Source: Chitinophaga varians (GTDB taxonomy: Bacteria; Bacteroidota; Bacteroidia; Chitinophagales; Chitinophagaceae). Taken from it: a stretch of 64,000 bases of DNA. The translations under genes and the position numbers were made by a program. The stretch is taken from the NCBI RefSeq assembly GCF_014529945.1, contig NZ_JACVFB010000002.1, positions 992,001-1,056,000 of the forward strand, in the 5' to 3' direction. Shown one piece after another: positions 25,776 through 37,900 of this stretch (positions are counted from its first letter, which is position 1; every line of letters starts with the position of its first letter). The notes below the pieces were generated by a model. The model saw only the letters and a list, made by a program, of their open reading frames with translations. It was not told where the DNA came from and did not search any database.

Positions 25776-28355
25776 TCACTTCGCAAAATTTGGAATGGCC
25801 TGTTTGAAGGAGGTGCTGTTACGAATTAATTCTATTTGTTGCTGTGTGTCTGTGATTTGTTTATCCATGTTCAGGTCGCGGTAAATGTTCTTCAGCAGGG
25901 CGAAGTTCATCAGCGCGAGCACTTTCAGGTCCAGCTTCTGTGCATGTTCAATGGCTATTTCTGCCACACGGATCGCTTTATGGAATTCGTGTTCATTATA
26001 ATACACGGTGGCATGCAGTAGTTTCTGGAACGACTCCAGGTGTTTTCCGCTAAAGTAGTCGGACGAGTATTTTTTGATCACCTGATCGGCGTGCCGGCAA
26101 ATCCTTTCCGCTGATTTGATATTGCCCAGTCCCAGATGGCCCTGTGCCTGCCATAACAACAACATGAGACGGAAAGAGTCCGCTTTGCGGTAAGGCAGCG
26201 AGGGGTAAGTCTGGAAGAGGCGCTGGGTGAAGTTGAGCAGATGCTCGTAATCTTCCATCAGCAGGAAGGCGGTGCCCATGTTACGGAACACAATTTCCTG
26301 TGCCACGGATATTTGCTGCCGGGAAGTATGGCCCCAATACTGCTGGTACTGGTATATCCTGGCGCGGATGCTTTCGTTCACGAAGCCAAATTTGAGATAC
26401 TCATATATAAAGAGGAGTATTTCATAAGGCGTCACCCACAGTTCTCCGTCAAATTCATCTGCATTATACAGTTTTTTGATACTGTTGAGTTCCATCTCGC
26501 ACTGTTCCGCGTCCAGTTGTAGCAACGCCATGCTGAAGAGCAGGTTACGGATTTTGAGTTTGTCTTCCCTGGCTTCGGCCAGGCCCAGCAGGGCGTTCAG
26601 CACTTTCCGTTTGCGGAAATGCATGAATTCATCATTGATGATCTGGCTAAGCGGGTTCTTTTTGAAGAAACCGGTGGGGAAGATCGACTTCAGTTCTACC
26701 TGGTTGTTGCCTTCATGCTGGTAGTGGAGCACGAGATATTCGAGCAGATGTGATTTTTCGATATTAGCCAGCGGAAGATGGAACATCTTGATGATGCCCT
26801 CCGTTTGCCGGGTGGTGATCGCATAGCGGAGCAGCCAGCGGAATACTCCGATGCGGTAAGGCGACTGAGGAAGGTGGTCCAGTATGTTCCGTAGCAGGTT
26901 TTCGTTGACTTCCTGATTGCTTTGCTGCAGGTAATGCATCGCCACAAAGTATTCCAGCAGGAAGGTGTGGGCGAAGCGCACCTTTACATGGAACATGATT
27001 TCCTGGCTGAGGTTTTCTTCCGCCAGGATATTATCTGCCAGTAGTTCCTTGTAGGCCGGGAACAGGTCGGCGTTCTGGTTCAGCAGTTTGCTTTTATCGA
27101 TATAAATACCGCCGCGGCCATAGTCGAGTAGTGCCAGCAGCTTTTCGATGATCTTTATTTTGAACGCGTTGCTCTGGGAGTTGAAAACACGGTTTTGTAC
27201 AAACCGAGATACGATCTCGAACAGGCTGAGGTGTTCATCTACAAAGTTTTGGTCCGGTCCTGTATTGAGCTGGCAGAAGAGCTGCAGGTAATAGGGGTTC
27301 CGCAGTTTCTGCAGGAAGCTCTCCGAGAACATCCGGATAGTAGATGGATCGAAGTGATGGTTATAGAGGACAGACTTCACTTCCTGTTCCGTGAGTGCCG
27401 GCAGGTTGATGTTTGTTTCCTCGTCCATTTCCGGTCCCAGGTACCAATAGCGGCGGAAGGCCGGGTATTGGTGAGAATGCTGAAATATCTCCGACCAGGT
27501 GCTGCTCCGGATGGAAAGGATCACTTTCACCCAGGGGTAGCGGTCGTTGGAATACACGAAGTCTTCCAGCTTGGTATATAATAGTTTGAGCTTATCTCCG
27601 GAAACGGCGATTTCATCGAAGCCGTCGATGATGAGTATGAGTCGGCCACCTTTATTATTAAAGTGACTGGAAAAGTATTCACGGAAGTTTTCTCCTTTGC
27701 CGAGGTCCATCTGGTTGTCCAGCCAGTTGGCGAGGGAGAACCCTTTGAGCAGCAGGCTGCCGGCGGCGTGTGCGTGGATGAACCAGCATACGTCGTGTTT
27801 AAACCGCGCATCCCGACAGAACCAGAAGTGTTCGGCGAGGTGTACCAGGGCCACGGATTTGCCCCATCCTGATGGGGCTATCAGGGCGGTAGCAGCGTAG
27901 TCGCTTTCGAGGAACCGCTCAATGTGTGCATTACAGAACGTCCGGGGAACGGTAAACGGAAACGCAATACCCGAACGGTTTTTAAGCGTCAGGATAGTGT
28001 AGTGAGATACTGCGTCCGCTTTGGTTTTCAGTTCATCCCATCTCCTGGTGTCCAGTTGCTGGTTGCTGCGACTGGCGCTGTTGAGCAATTGATAATGATG
28101 TTGCTGAAAATCTTCCCAGTCCTTAAACCGGCAATATTGTGAGAGGGTGTTCAATGTGTAGCGCGAAAAGCTGTGTTGTGTAACAGCAAATCCGAATACC
28201 CTTTTGAGCGTCGTCTCACTCACCAGTTTAGTGGTGTTATCCAATATGGACTGAGCCAGATTCTTGCAATCTGCCGATGACATGACTTCAACACCGTATC
28301 TGCGCAATACTTCTTTTTGCAGTGTCATGATGAAGTCATAGGATAGATCAATCAT
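25776..28355 (-). CDS. STAND/NACHT-type NTPase with helical repeat C-terminus
   Basis: This protein of about 859 residues has three parts. The N-terminal ~90 residues (SETTLKRVFGFA...YTLNTLSQYCRFKDWEDF) form a domain recurrent in Bacteroidota hypothetical proteins, of unknown role. A P-loop NTPase follows with Walker A APSGWGKSVAL and Walker B RLILIIDGFDEIA, the NACHT/STAND pattern. The C-terminal ~450 residues are helical and TPR-like, a typical sensor. STAND NTPases act as signal-triggered switches, several of them in phage defence; that role is only inference here. It heads a minus-strand cluster with the transglutaminase-like and CLC genes. The ATG at 28355 is used; an earlier TTG is in frame. 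Confidence 0.8.
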   Translation of the reverse strand: MIDLSYDFIMTLQKEVLRRYGVEVMSSADCKNLAQSILDNTTKLVSETTLKRVFGFAVTQHSFSRYTLNTLSQYCRFKDWEDFQQHHYQLLNSASRSNQQLDTRRWDELKTKADAVSHYTILTLKNRSGIAFPFTVPRTFCNAHIERFLESDYAATALIAPSGWGKSVALVHLAEHFWFCRDARFKHDVCWFIHAHAAGSLLLKGFSLANWLDNQMDLGKGENFREYFSSHFNNKGGRLILIIDGFDEIAVSGDKLKLLYTKLEDFVYSNDRYPWVKVILSIRSSTWSEIFQHSHQYPAFRRYWYLGPEMDEETNINLPALTEQEVKSVLYNHHFDPSTIRMFSESFLQKLRNPYYLQLFCQLNTGPDQNFVDEHLSLFEIVSRFVQNRVFNSQSNAFKIKIIEKLLALLDYGRGGIYIDKSKLLNQNADLFPAYKELLADNILAEENLSQEIMFHVKVRFAHTFLLEYFVAMHYLQQSNQEVNENLLRNILDHLPQSPYRIGVFRWLLRYAITTRQTEGIIKMFHLPLANIEKSHLLEYLVLHYQHEGNNQVELKSIFPTGFFKKNPLSQIINDEFMHFRKRKVLNALLGLAEAREDKLKIRNLLFSMALLQLDAEQCEMELNSIKKLYNADEFDGELWVTPYEILLFIYEYLKFGFVNESIRARIYQYQQYWGHTSRQQISVAQEIVFRNMGTAFLLMEDYEHLLNFTQRLFQTYPSLPYRKADSFRLMLLLWQAQGHLGLGNIKSAERICRHADQVIKKYSSDYFSGKHLESFQKLLHATVYYNEHEFHKAIRVAEIAIEHAQKLDLKVLALMNFALLKNIYRDLNMDKQITDTQQQIELIRNSTSFKQAIPNFAK

Positions 28356-28433
28356 AGGGGACAATAAATGGATTAGGAATTTTCGATACTTCTTTAAGTA
28401 CGTCTGAGTCAGTGATTTAGATTTACGAAAAGC

Positions 28434-28775
28434 AAAATGAACAAAATGAACAGGAAATTTTAAAAATGATTATATATATGAGAATTTCTAATAAAGATAC
28501 TTTTGTGTTATTTATTAAATATTATGATATATATAATGTAGATATATATTAGTTAAATAGATGAAAAGTCAACCATGGTGGCTTTAAGAGCCCTGTCACT
28601 AAGAAAAATGGAAGGAAAAGGAAAAAAATTTTACCCGTCAGCCCGGTTCCCGCCTGTTTATCTAATGTCGTGACATAAAAAAGGTGACCATCGTCACCAA
28701 AATGAACAAACTGAACAGTTGATTTTAATAATGAACGAAAGGGACGCTACCGTCCAAAATGAACTAAAATGAACC
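28434..28775 (+). promoter_or_regulatory. Intergenic control region with paired AAAATGAAC direct repeats
   Basis: The 600 nt between the divergent STAND NTPase and adhesin genes are AT-rich and hold no convincing gene. Paired repeats AAAATGAACnAAAnTGAAC occur at 28434-28453, 28699-28718 and 28756-28775, with 9-10 nt between half-sites and a single half-site near 28731. The last two pairs each follow directly after a small stem-loop: GGTGAC-catc-GTCACC (28683-28698) and GGACG-ctac-CGTCC (28742-28755). They look like regulator sites or RNA elements; the regulator is unknown. Confidence 0.45.
28498..28505 (+). promoter_or_regulatory. Promoter-like core (TACTTTTG) upstream of the adhesin gene
   Basis: This is an exact match to TAnnTTTG on the plus strand, without a clear TTG element upstream. 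If used, the adhesin transcript has a leader of about 450 nt containing two of the paired AAAATGAAC elements and an 8-codon ORF (MKSQPWWL) at 28561-28587. Confidence 0.35.
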
Positions 28776-28968
28776 ACCTTTTATCCCCTTCTTCACTATA
28801 CATTCGTAACGTTTTTGCAAACCTTTAACATATGATTGAAAGTGGGATACATCTACCACCTCACTTTTTAATCATTTGTCATGTAGCCACGTCATAGCCT
28901 ATCCTTCCATCAGAGTAGTTTGTAATTCATTGCGAAATGAATATCGTTTTATTTTAATATCTGGTGCT

Positions 28969-31900
28969 ATGCATTCAAACACTACTCCTAATTGCCCTTT
29001 TATTGCTGCCCCTATCACCCAATCCTGGGCAAAAAGTGCCTTGAACACGCCCGTGTTACTATTCTTCAAAAGGCATACCCGCTTATTGGGAAACCTGCTG
29101 TTACTGTTGATGGCATTTGGGATGATAGCACAGCCGGCAATGGCGCAAACACAGACCCAGCGCGTATATGCGAACAGCCAGTCTAATAACGTAGACATTA
29201 CCGGCATTGGTGTGTGTCTCGCCTGCGGTGTCACCAACCCCGACAGCGCTATTGATGTCACCGGTAATTTCCTGAAGACTTCTTCACAGATAAACGCGCC
29301 GGTAGTGGTGTCGCTGCTTGGGCAGGTAACCATCTCCCAAAACCTGATCTTCCCCGCAGGTCAGCTACCCACGGCCTCTACCCCGGCAGTAGTGAAAATT
29401 GGCGCAGGAAGTGCCTTGTCACTCGCACTGGCTGGCTCCATCACCGTGCAGGCCTATAACGGCACCACCGCGGTAGGGTCACCCGCCCCCATTTCGAATG
29501 CATTGCTTAACCTCCTCGCCAGTGGCAACCAGGCAGAAATATTTGTCCCCGCACCAGGTGTTGCGTACGACAGAGTACGTGTCTCCATCCGCGCAGACCT
29601 CCTTTCTGCACTGGTCGATGTAAATGTCTACGCTGCATATTATAATAAACCGGCTACCGGTACTATTAACTGTAATACTCCTATTGATGTATTGTACGGT
29701 ATCAACGGAACACTGGCTGGTGTCGGCTCCGTCTCCGGTGTGGATAACGCAGTGGACGGCAACGTCAATAGTTTCGCCCAGATGTTTTCTGCGGTAGGTA
29801 CTACCTTGACCAATAGTTATGCGCAAATAACTGCGGTATATCCCGGACTTTCCAAAGCCGGCGATTCTGTTCGTATCGTTACTTCCAATGCCGGCGCATT
29901 GTTGAGCGCCCAATTGCTGAATGCCATCACCATCGTTACCTACAATCAGGGCACCGTGGTAGACTCGCTGAATGGCAGTAGCGCCTTACTTAAAATTGAC
30001 CTGCTCTCGGGCGCGTCGGGACCGCAAACCCTGACGTTCGCTTCCTCGGGAGTATTTGACCATATACAAGTCCGATTTGGCGCGGTCGTCAGTGGACTGG
30101 CCACATTGAATGTGAACGAAATTCAACGGTTTAGCCCCTCACCCACCACAACTGGTGGAAGTGTTGTTAAAACCACCTGTCTGGGTACGCCTGTCACACT
30201 GAGTGTAAGCAATCCTGACAATGTTAATTATAACTATACCTGGTACGATTCTACCCAGACCACCGTGGTAGGTACCGGCTCCAGCTTCCAGGCACCAGCC
30301 ACTACGGCCGGCTCTTTCCGGTATTATGTGTCTGCCATGCTGAAAACATGTTCCGCTTCTGAATCAGCTAAAGCCCTGGTGACTGTCCTGGTTAATAACT
30401 ACGCTACTGCTGCCGACATCACAGTGCCGCCTACTACGGCAGTCTGTGCAAATGTCGCCACCATTACCCCTACTGCTACCAACCCTTCCGGTACCCCTAC
30501 ATTCAAATGGTATAAAGACATTAATAAAACTACCCAGATCACCAATGGTCTGGTGGAAGGACCCATCAGCTACGCTATCGATGCTGCTGGCAAACTGACG
30601 ATCACAGGGCTCACTGCTCCGTCTACTACTTTCTATGTAAGTATCACTGACAGCACCCATTGTGAAAATCAGGCCGGCGCACTCGCCGCCGCTACTGTTA
30701 CTGTAGGTACAAGCCCCGTACCTCCGGTAACAGCTACCGGCGTGTCTGGCAATACCGGTCAAACAATTACCTTAACAGCATCTGCTCCGGCTGGCACCAT
30801 CGAATGGTACACTGATACCACACTGGCGCCCATAGCTACCGGTCCAAACTTTAACGTAGGTCCGTTCGCTACACCAGGCGTACATACTTATTTTGTTGGC
30901 GTTCGTCTCCCTGGTGGCTGCTCTTCTGCAAGAATCCGGGTAGACGTTACCATCACCACCCCGGGTACACCTACTTCCTGTAACGCACCTACCACCACAG
31001 CATGGGGTACTACCCTGGGCTGTATACTCTGTGCGGTGAACAACCCGGACAATGCGGTGGATGGCAATCCGAATAACTTCTCACAACTGAACGTTCCGGT
31101 TGGCCTGCTGGGTGGCGCTGCTTTCCAACAGCTCATCTTCCCGCAGCCAGGCGCAGGAACAGACAGTGTGCGGTTTGATCTGGAATTCCCCGGCGGCCTT
31201 GCTGACGTGTCTCTGTTAGGTGGCGTGGTGCTCACGGTAGCTAATGGAACGACTCCTGTAACAAGGGACACCCTTACAAGCCTCCTTCACCTCACACTGC
31301 TCACCAGTACCAGGGCTTATATAACCATCCCTGCTACTGCTGCATTTGACCGTGTAGAAGTGAAAATGACCGGCACCCTGAACCTGCTGAACGCAGTGAA
31401 TATATATGGTGCCCGCATCATCAGCCCGAACCCAACCGCACTGGTACGTAATGTACAAGCCTGCGTTGGTTCCACTGCTACCCTCAATGCTACACCGGCG
31501 CCGGGTACCAGTGTGCAGTGGTATGCTGACTCCACCACTACCACCGCTTTAGGCCCGAATCCTTATACGACACCGGTACTCAATACCCCCGGCACCATTA
31601 CTTACTGGGCGCAGGTGATAGGTACCAACGGCTGCGCTAACCCGGATCGTATACCCGTTGTCGTGACAGTGAATGCACTGGCCACCGCAGCAGATGTCAA
31701 CCTGGCCGATACCACCCTCGGCTGCGTTAGCAATACTGCTGTACTGAAACCAACATCGACTACTGTTACCAATCCGGTATTCACCTGGTATAAGGACGCC
31801 AATAAAACAACTGCGATCACCAATGGCCTGACAGAAGGTGCAGTACACTTTGCTTTGGATAGCGTAGGTAACCTCACCATTACTGGTCTGGCACTGGGCA

Positions 31901-34900
31901 ATTATACTTATTATGTAGCCGTTAGCGGTACTAACCGTTGCGAAAACGCCGCAGGTGCACTTAAACCTGCCGTGGTGAAAATCGTCAACGCCCCGGCTTC
32001 ACCAGTGGTGACAGGCACCGTGGTAGTGGCAACCGGCCAACAGGCAACGCTCACTGCTTCACCTGTTCCGGGTGCGGTGATCAACTGGTACGCAGATTCT
32101 ACGACCACCACCATCGCCGGCACCGGTACCAGCTTCGTGGTAGGTCCGTTTAATAACCCTGGCACTTACAGCTACTTCGCGGCCGTAAGCGTTCCGGGCG
32201 CCTGCTCTTCTGCACGGGTACGTGTAGACGTGGTAGTGACTGGTCCGGTTATTCCTTCTCCGGATTGTAATGTACCCACCAGCCAGGTTTCCGGTACCAC
32301 GCTTGGTTGCGTACTCTGCTCCGTGCAGAATCCAACCAATGACATCGACAGCTCTACTACCAACTTCACGACGCTGAGTATGCCGGTAGGTTTACTCGGT
32401 GGCTCCGTGTTCCAACAACTCATCTTCCCGAATCCGGGAGCCGCAGGCGACAGCATCCGCCTGACAATGGCAGCTCCGGGCGGTCTGGCAGATGTAAGCT
32501 TGCTGGGTGGCGTTGTGATCACACAATATAATGGTGCAACTGCGGTGAAAGCAGACACGCTGGCTGACCTGCTGACCCTGCGCTTGCTGAGCGGCCAGCA
32601 ATTCAATGCCACCGTAAGTGCTACCGGCACTTATGACCGCGTGGAAGTGAAACTCACTGGTCTCGCCAATCTGATCACCTCCCTGGATATTTATGGCGCA
32701 CGTATCCTGTATCCGAACCCGACTATCAGCGGTACCGGTGATACTGTATGCGTGAACCAGAAAGCGACACTGTCAGTGACACCTGCGGCCGGTACTACCG
32801 TACGCTGGTACGCTGATTCTACCAGCACTACGGTATTAAGCAGCCAGAATACGTATACTACCGATACCCTGAGAACACCAGGTAAGGTTACCTACTACGT
32901 ACAGGTGGTAGGCGCTAACAATTGCGCTAACCCTGATCGTATAGCCGTGAGCGCAGTAGTGAACCCGCTGGCTACTGCGGCAGACATCAACCTGGCAGAT
33001 ACCACCCGCAGTTGCGTGAGCAGCGCTGCCATGCTGAAACCTACTTCTTCCACTATCACCAACCCGGTATTCACCTGGTATAAAGACGCTAATAAAACAA
33101 CAGCGATCACCAATGGCCTGACAGAAGGTGCGGTACACTATGCACTTGATAGCGTGGGCAACCTCACCATTACTGGTCTGGCACTGGGCAACTATACTTA
33201 TTACGTAGCTGTGAGCGGTGTTGGTCGCTGTGAAAACGCTGCCGGCGCATTGAAAGCGGCAGTAGTAAGTGTAGTGAATGCTCCTGCTACACCGGTAGTA
33301 ACCGGCACTGTGGTGGTGGCAACCGGCCAACAGGCAACACTGACCGCTTCACCTGTTCCGGGTGCAGTGATCAACTGGTACGCAGATTCTACGACCACCA
33401 CTATCGCCGGTACTGGTACCAGCTTTGTGGTAGGTCCGTTTAATAACCCTGGCACTTACAGCTACTTCGCTGCTGTAAGCGTTCCGGGCGCCTGCTCTTC
33501 TGCACGGGTACGTGTAGACGTGGTAGTGACTGGTCCGGTTATTCCTTCTCCGGATTGTAATGTACCCACCAGCCAGGTTTCCGGTACTACGCTTGGTTGC
33601 GTACTCTGCTCCGTGCAGGACCCGACCAACGACATCGATAGCTCTAAAACCAACTTCACCCGCCTGAGTGTACCGGTAGGCTTACTCGGTGGCTCCGTCT
33701 TCCAACAGCTCATCTTCCCGAATCCGGGAGCCGCAGGCGACAGCATCCGCCTGACAATGGCAGCTCCGGGTGGTCTGGCCGATGTAAGCCTGTTTGCCGG
33801 CATCGTGATCACACAATATAATGGTGCTACTGCGGTGAAAGCAGACACCCTGGCTAACCTGCTGACCCTGCGTCTGCTGAACGGCCAGCAGTTCAATGCT
33901 ACTGTAGGCGCTACCACCACTTACGACCGCGTGGAAGTGAAACTCACAGGTACGCTCAATCTGCTCAACGCCATTGACATCTATGGCGCACGTGTCCTGT
34001 ATCCGAACCCGACTATCAGCGGCACCGGCGATACCGTATGCGTGAACCAGAAAGCGACCCTGTCAGTGACACCTGCGGCCGGTACTACCGTACGCTGGTA
34101 TGCTGATTCTACCAGCACCACAGTATTGAGCAGCCAGAATACTTATACTACCGATACCCTGAGAACACCAGGCAAGGTTACTTACTACGTGCAGGTGGTA
34201 GGCGCTAATAATTGCGCGAACCCTGATCGTGTACCCGTAACCGTTACTGTGTCTCCGGCTCCTGTTGTGCCTGGCACCGATCAGACCCTCAATCTCTGTC
34301 CGGGAACCAGCGCAGCCCTGGCGGTATCTAATCCGAATAACCAGCTTACCTATAACTGGTACAACGTGGCCACTGGCGGTACTAAACTGAATACCGACAG
34401 CGGATACATATTCAACGTACCGAATATCACTAAGGACACTACTTTCTATGTAGAAGCGATGAGCGCTTGTGGTGCTGTTTCTCCAAGACAGGCATTCCAC
34501 ATCGTGATCTCTGCTGCACTGAGTGCACCGGTGGTAACACCTAATCCGGATTCTGTAAACATCGGCACACAAGCCGTACTGAAAGCCAGCTCCAATGCCG
34601 CTAACGTGACATTCACCTGGTATGGCAGCCAGGCTGGCAACGACAGCCTGTTTACCGGTCCGACTTACGCACCGCCTACCCAGAATACACCAGGCACCGT
34701 GACTTATTGGGTGAAAGCATCCATCAATGGATCCTGCTCCTCTATCCGCGTGCCGGTAGTAGTGGTGTACGGACAGTTTACTACTCCAACACCAGTGCCT
34801 TGCGAAGGCGCCACTACCCAAACTATCGGTGGCAGCGGCCTCCTGATACTGGGTAACGTATACAACCCGCAACTGGCAGTAGATAATGACGCCAGCACAG

Positions 34901-37900
34901 CAGCTTCTCTCGTGATCAACCTCGGTGTACTGAATGCAGAGGTATGGGAGAAAGCAGGCTTCAACGGTCTCTCCGCTCCTGGTGATACTGTAAGAGTACT
35001 GCTCTCCGATCCGGGTGTGATATTGTCTGCTTCCCTGCTGGGTGGCGTTCAGCTGACCACTTATAATGGTAATGCTCCGCAGGACTCCGTGATCGTCAGC
35101 GATCCGCTGGTGAACCTCCGTCTGCTGAACAATGGTACACAGGCTATCGCCGAATTTGTGCCGGCCCATCCGTTTGATGCCATACAGGTGAAACTGAAAT
35201 CCGGCATCGTGGGCGCCCTTACAGAAATAGGCTTCAACTATGCACAGCGTGCACTGGCCAAACCAACTGTACAGGCATCTCAGGTGGCTGTTTGCTCCGG
35301 CAACACCGCTACACTCAACGTACAGAACTCGGCTGCAGGCGTCACTTACCGCTGGTATACTTTCAACGGTACTTACCTGACCGGTAAAGATGGTACTTCC
35401 CTGACTACCGGTGCGCTCACCGCAGATACCAGCTTCTTTGTGGAAGCTTACCGGAATGGTTGCGCCAGCACAGCAAGAACTAAAGTAGATGTGAAAGTGG
35501 CCGCTGCTCCTGCTGCACCGACCGTACAATCCAATGATGTGAAAGTTTGTCCGGGTTCAGACGCGGTACTGGCTATCACTAACCCGCTGGCCGGCTACTC
35601 CTATAACTGGTATAATGTGCCTGCCGGTGGTACCAAACTGAACACAGACAGCGGATTTACCTATAAAGTTGTCAATGTAACAGCGGCTGCGACTTACTAT
35701 GTAGAAGCTGTAAACGATAGCTGTAATACGATCTCTGCTACCAGAACGGCTGTTAACGTGAGCACCGCAGCATCACTGCCTGATCCGACGGTAACACCGA
35801 ATCCTGACACCGTGGTAGTCAACCAGCAACCGGTATTCACGGCATCTGCTTCCACAGCGAATGCACAATTCTACTGGTTCGCTACACAGACCAGCACAGA
35901 CACCCTGTTTAAAGGTGCGCAGTATGCTGCACCGGCATCCGCTACCATCGGTACCGTTACCTATTGGGTAGTAGCTGCCGTACCGGGCGCCGGCTCCTGT
36001 ACTTCTGCAAGAGTACCGGTAACTGCTGTCACCATCTCCGACAGACAGGACCCTGTGCCTTGCGAAGGCGCAAGTTCCTTCACCATCGGCGGTTCCGGCC
36101 TCCTGGTGCTGGGCAACGTGTACAACCCGCAACTGGCCGTTGACAACAGCGCTAATACTTACTCTTCCCTCGTTATAGACCTCGGCGTACTGAATGCTTC
36201 CGTTTGGGAAAGAGCTTACTTCAACGGTGTCTCCACTCCGGGTGATACAGTGAAAGTAATGGTCACCAACCCAAGCCAGGTGCTCTCTGCCGCCGTACTG
36301 GCAAGTCTGCAACTGACATCCTACAATGGTAATACAGCAGGCGACTCCGTACTGGTGTCCAACCCGCTCGTTAATATCAACCTGCTCAGTGGCGGCAGAA
36401 GCGCATTGCTGTCCTTCGTACCCACCCAACCATTTACGGGTGTGGAAGTGAAACTGAAATCAGGTATTGTGGGCGCCCTCACAGAAGTAGGCTTCAACTA
36501 CGCACAACGTGCGATCGTTCAGCCGACCGTGCAGGTGGCCAACGCCAATATCTGTAAAGGTCAGCAGGCTACCATCAACGTGGTGAACCCTGCCGCTGGT
36601 ATTACCTACAGCTGGTACGACAGCCATGGTAACCACCTGCTCGACAGCATCGCCTACGTGACACCGCCGACCCTCGATTCCGGTATTTACACTTACACAG
36701 TAAGAGCGATGCGGAACAACTGTAGCGGCGCGGCTTCCCTGCCGGCAACAGTAACCGTGTACGGTACACCGGCTACTCCGGTTGCCACCAAAGACAGCGT
36801 GACCACCTGCGTGAATACGCCGGTTACACTCAGCGTAAATGCAGTGCCCGGCGTGAACTTCAACTGGTATGATGCTGCTACCGGCGGCGCCAAACTGGCC
36901 TCCAATACCAATACCTACACTACTCCGGCCAACCTCGGCGTAGGTACTTATAAATTCTATGTAGAAGCCGTAAACGGCAACAACTGTGCAAATGCCGGTG
37001 CACGCGCAGTCATCACCCTGATGGTGACCACCGCCTCTACCGCAGCCGATATCAACGTGACAGATCAAACCATCTGCGCCGGTGATACCGCTGTACTGAC
37101 ACCGACATCCGCTACCGTGGTGAACCCGGTATTCAAATGGTACGCTAATCCGGATAAGACCGGTCCGATCACACAAGGTGTCAGCGCCACCGGTGTCCTG
37201 TCTGTCACAGGCCTCGCACCAGGTAACTACACCTACTACGTGAGCGTGAGCAGCGCAGGCAACTGTGAAAACGCTGCCGGCGATCTGAAAGCGGCACATG
37301 TAACCGTTAACAAACGCTCTACTGCGGCAGATATCATCCTCAATGATACCACCGCATGTGCGAAGACAACCGTTACGCTGACAGCTACCACCACTACCGT
37401 GACCAACCCGGTATTCAAATGGTACCAGGATGCCAGCCTGCAAACATTGCTGTTCACCGGCCCATCCTACACCACACCGCTGATCACGGCCAATACTACC
37501 TACTATGTAACCGTAGAAGGAAGCAACAGCTGCGCTAACGCAGCCGGTACAGCAAAAGCGGTGAATGTAAACATCACCAGCCTGCAAACACCGACAGTGA
37601 CTGCTTCCAATACCAATATCTGTGCAGGTGACTCCGTAGTCCTCTCCGTACAGAATCCGGTGAATACCCTTACTTACCGCTGGTACAACGTGGCCACCGG
37701 AGGTACCGCTCTCTTCACCGGACCGGTATATATCGTGAGAAACCTGACAGTGTCCACAGACTTCTATGTGGAAGCATCTGCCGGTAGCTGTACAGATACT
37801 GCCCGCGTTAAAATATCCATCGGCGTAGGTACCGCTCCGACACCGGTACTGGTATCCAGCAATGTGACTGCGTGTCAGAATACACCAGGCACGTTGATGA

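Noticed and set aside
28561..28587. An 8-codon ORF (MKSQPWWL) resembling a Trp attenuator leader.
   Set aside because: Too short to support, and no adjacent attenuator hairpin or tryptophan gene.
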